A DNA stretch of 6,904 nucleotides, from assembly GCA_041670885.1 (NCBI GenBank), contig JBAXYJ010000158.1, positions 1 to 6,904 on the forward strand. Direction: 5' to 3'. The position numbers and the translations under genes were made by a program. The DNA is from JAJBWD01 sp041670885. GTDB taxonomy: Bacteria > Bacillota > Clostridia > Clostridiales > Clostridiaceae. This document shows, piece after piece, positions 6,300 through 6,904 of this stretch; position 1 is the first letter of the stretch; every line of letters starts with the position of its first letter. The notes beneath the pieces were generated by a model, which saw only the letters and a program-made list of their open reading frames with translations, was not told the origin of the DNA and made no database searches.

Positions 6300-6440
6300 C
6301 TATGGTTTAAGTTTTGCTCCTTTATTTTTATATTTTTTGAATAAATGTTTTTGAAATAGATAAGTAACTAAGCTGCAGCATAAAATTATGCTTAATCCAA
6401 TTGCTAGTGAAAATACATTATTAATACCTATACTTTCCAT
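6300..6440 (-). CDS. Possible small single-helix membrane peptide (46 aa), unknown function
   Basis: On the minus strand an ATG (6438-6440) opens a 46-codon frame ending in TAG at 6300-6302. The start is preceded by GAAGGTGAT (minus strand, bases 6454-6446), an extended Shine-Dalgarno site with the GAAGG core 9 nt from the ATG. The peptide has one clear hydrophobic segment (about residues 9-29, containing LSIILCCSLV with a Cys pair) followed by a strongly basic tail (KHLFKKYKNKGAKLKP). This is the pattern of a small membrane protein with its C-terminus in the cytosol. It is convergent with the receptor B gene, with a single base between the stops. I recognise no family. It could be a real sporulation or membrane peptide, or a chance frame; the ribosome binding site and the peptide's composition favour the former. 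Confidence 0.5.
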   Translation of the reverse strand: MESIGINNVFSLAIGLSIILCCSLVTYLFQKHLFKKYKNKGAKLKP

Positions 6441-6472
6441 ATCATATCACCTTCAAATAATATATTTCCCTG

Positions 6473-6501
6473 TATTTATGTTTTTACTCCAGCAAACTCA
6501 A
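6473..6501 (-). promoter_or_regulatory. Weak candidate promoter of the minus-strand small ORF
   Basis: Read on the minus strand, TTGAGT (6501-6496) and TAAATA (6478-6473) are separated by 17 bp and lie about 32 bp before the ATG at 6440. The -35 is reasonable (TTGA matches) but the -10 is poor (three of six). Spacing and position are right, but the boxes alone would not be convincing. Confidence 0.25.
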
Positions 6502-6648
6502 GAAGGCAGCTTTAGATAGTTTATTTGCTATTATTTCTTTATATATATACTGTACTGCAAAAACCTTTCCAGTTCCCCGGTTATATCTATTAAATTTTCA
6601 AATTGATTTGTCATATAAATGGTGATTATTTAATAAGAAGTATGATAT

Positions 6649-6654
6649 TATAAT
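6649..6654 (+). promoter_or_regulatory. Candidate -10 box of the MFS transporter gene
   Basis: TATAAT, a perfect sigma-A -10, lies 31 bp before the ATG at 6686. At 17 bp spacing the -35 position reads TTATTT (6626-6631), which is weak, and there is no TG extension. In such AT-rich DNA a TATAAT can occur by chance. Confidence 0.35.
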
Positions 6655-6685
6655 TTTATAACTAAAGAAAAGAAAGGATACTCTT

Positions 6686-6904
6686 ATGTTTAAAGTTAAA
6701 AATAAATCACTGTTCATATTTTTTATTATTATAGCGCTTACATCTTTTGCCCTAGGACTCAGCAATGATGTTATATCTAACTATTTTAAGGATGCTTATA
6801 ATGTAACTGCCTATCAAAGGGGGCTTATTGAATTTCCCAGAGAGCTTCCGGGGGTACTTGTTTTATTTATTGTTGCAGCTCTGTCTTCCTTTACGGATAT
6901 CCGC
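6686..6904 (+). CDS. Major facilitator superfamily transporter (3' partial)
   Basis: The ATG lies 7 nt after AAAGGA (6673-6678), and the frame stays open to the right edge, giving 73 residues. Seen: a short basic start (MFKVKNKS), a first membrane helix (about 8-25), a loop with LSNDVISNYFKDAYN (25-39) and VTAYQRGLIEFPRELPG (40-56), then a second helix (about 55-68) ending SSFTDIR. The pattern helix 1, loop 'Y.vt..qrG.iefpRElPG', helix 2, and a D-x-R at the start of the loop between helices 2 and 3 is that of MFS transporters, where the 2-3 loop holds the G-x-x-x-D-R signature. About 330 more residues should lie beyond the window. The substrate cannot be deduced. It is transcribed away from the minus-strand small ORF and appears to be a separate unit from the ger operon. 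Confidence 0.8.
   Translation, partial: MFKVKNKSLFIFFIIIALTSFALGLSNDVISNYFKDAYNVTAYQRGLIEFPRELPGVLVLFIVAALSSFTDIR

Noticed and set aside
6491..6529. AGCAAA/TTTGCT 6-bp inverted repeat between the small ORF and the MFS gene
   Set aside because: The arms are short and AT-rich, the loop is 27 nt, and no T-run follows on either strand. It is too weak to call a terminator or operator.

Overview
This AT-rich window, with strong AGGAGG/GGGGTGAT-type ribosome binding sites and a complete spore-germination receptor operon, points to an endospore-forming member of the Clostridia (low-GC Firmicutes). The genus cannot be read from the sequence alone.

Layout. (1) The left edge cuts a PLP-dependent class V aminotransferase of the cysteine desulfurase/selenocysteine lyase group; its last 265 codons are visible, with the PLP lysine and the cysteine-loop cysteine intact. 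(2) 57 bp further on, a 306-residue MerR-family regulator has its own Shine-Dalgarno site and a possible promoter with a long spacer. (3) A 374-bp gap (1779-2152) has no convincing gene but holds a compact block of inverted repeats (1925-2059) ending in a good intrinsic terminator, about 94 nt before the next operon. (4) A four-gene germinant-receptor operon occupies 2153-6298. It has the order A (GerA-family membrane protein), C (GerC-family lipoprotein), D (a 72-residue two-helix membrane protein) and B (GerB-type permease of the APC superfamily). The spacing is tight: 3 bp A-C, 1 bp overlap C-D, 22 bp D-B. (5) A possible 46-residue single-helix membrane peptide lies on the minus strand at 6300-6440, ending one base from the B gene stop. 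(6) The right edge cuts the first 73 codons of a major facilitator superfamily transporter.

How the parts work together. The A, B and C proteins are known in the family to form the germinant receptor in the spore inner membrane, with C held on its outer face by a lipid anchor; the small D protein is a known but poorly understood accessory in some receptors. The germinant is not predictable from sequence. The aminotransferase, the MerR regulator and the MFS transporter have no clear functional link to the receptor. I see no mobile element, CRISPR array, tRNA or rRNA, and no clearly new multi-gene system. The least explained parts are the structured block before the operon, the small minus-strand ORF and the unrecognised C-terminal domain of the MerR protein.
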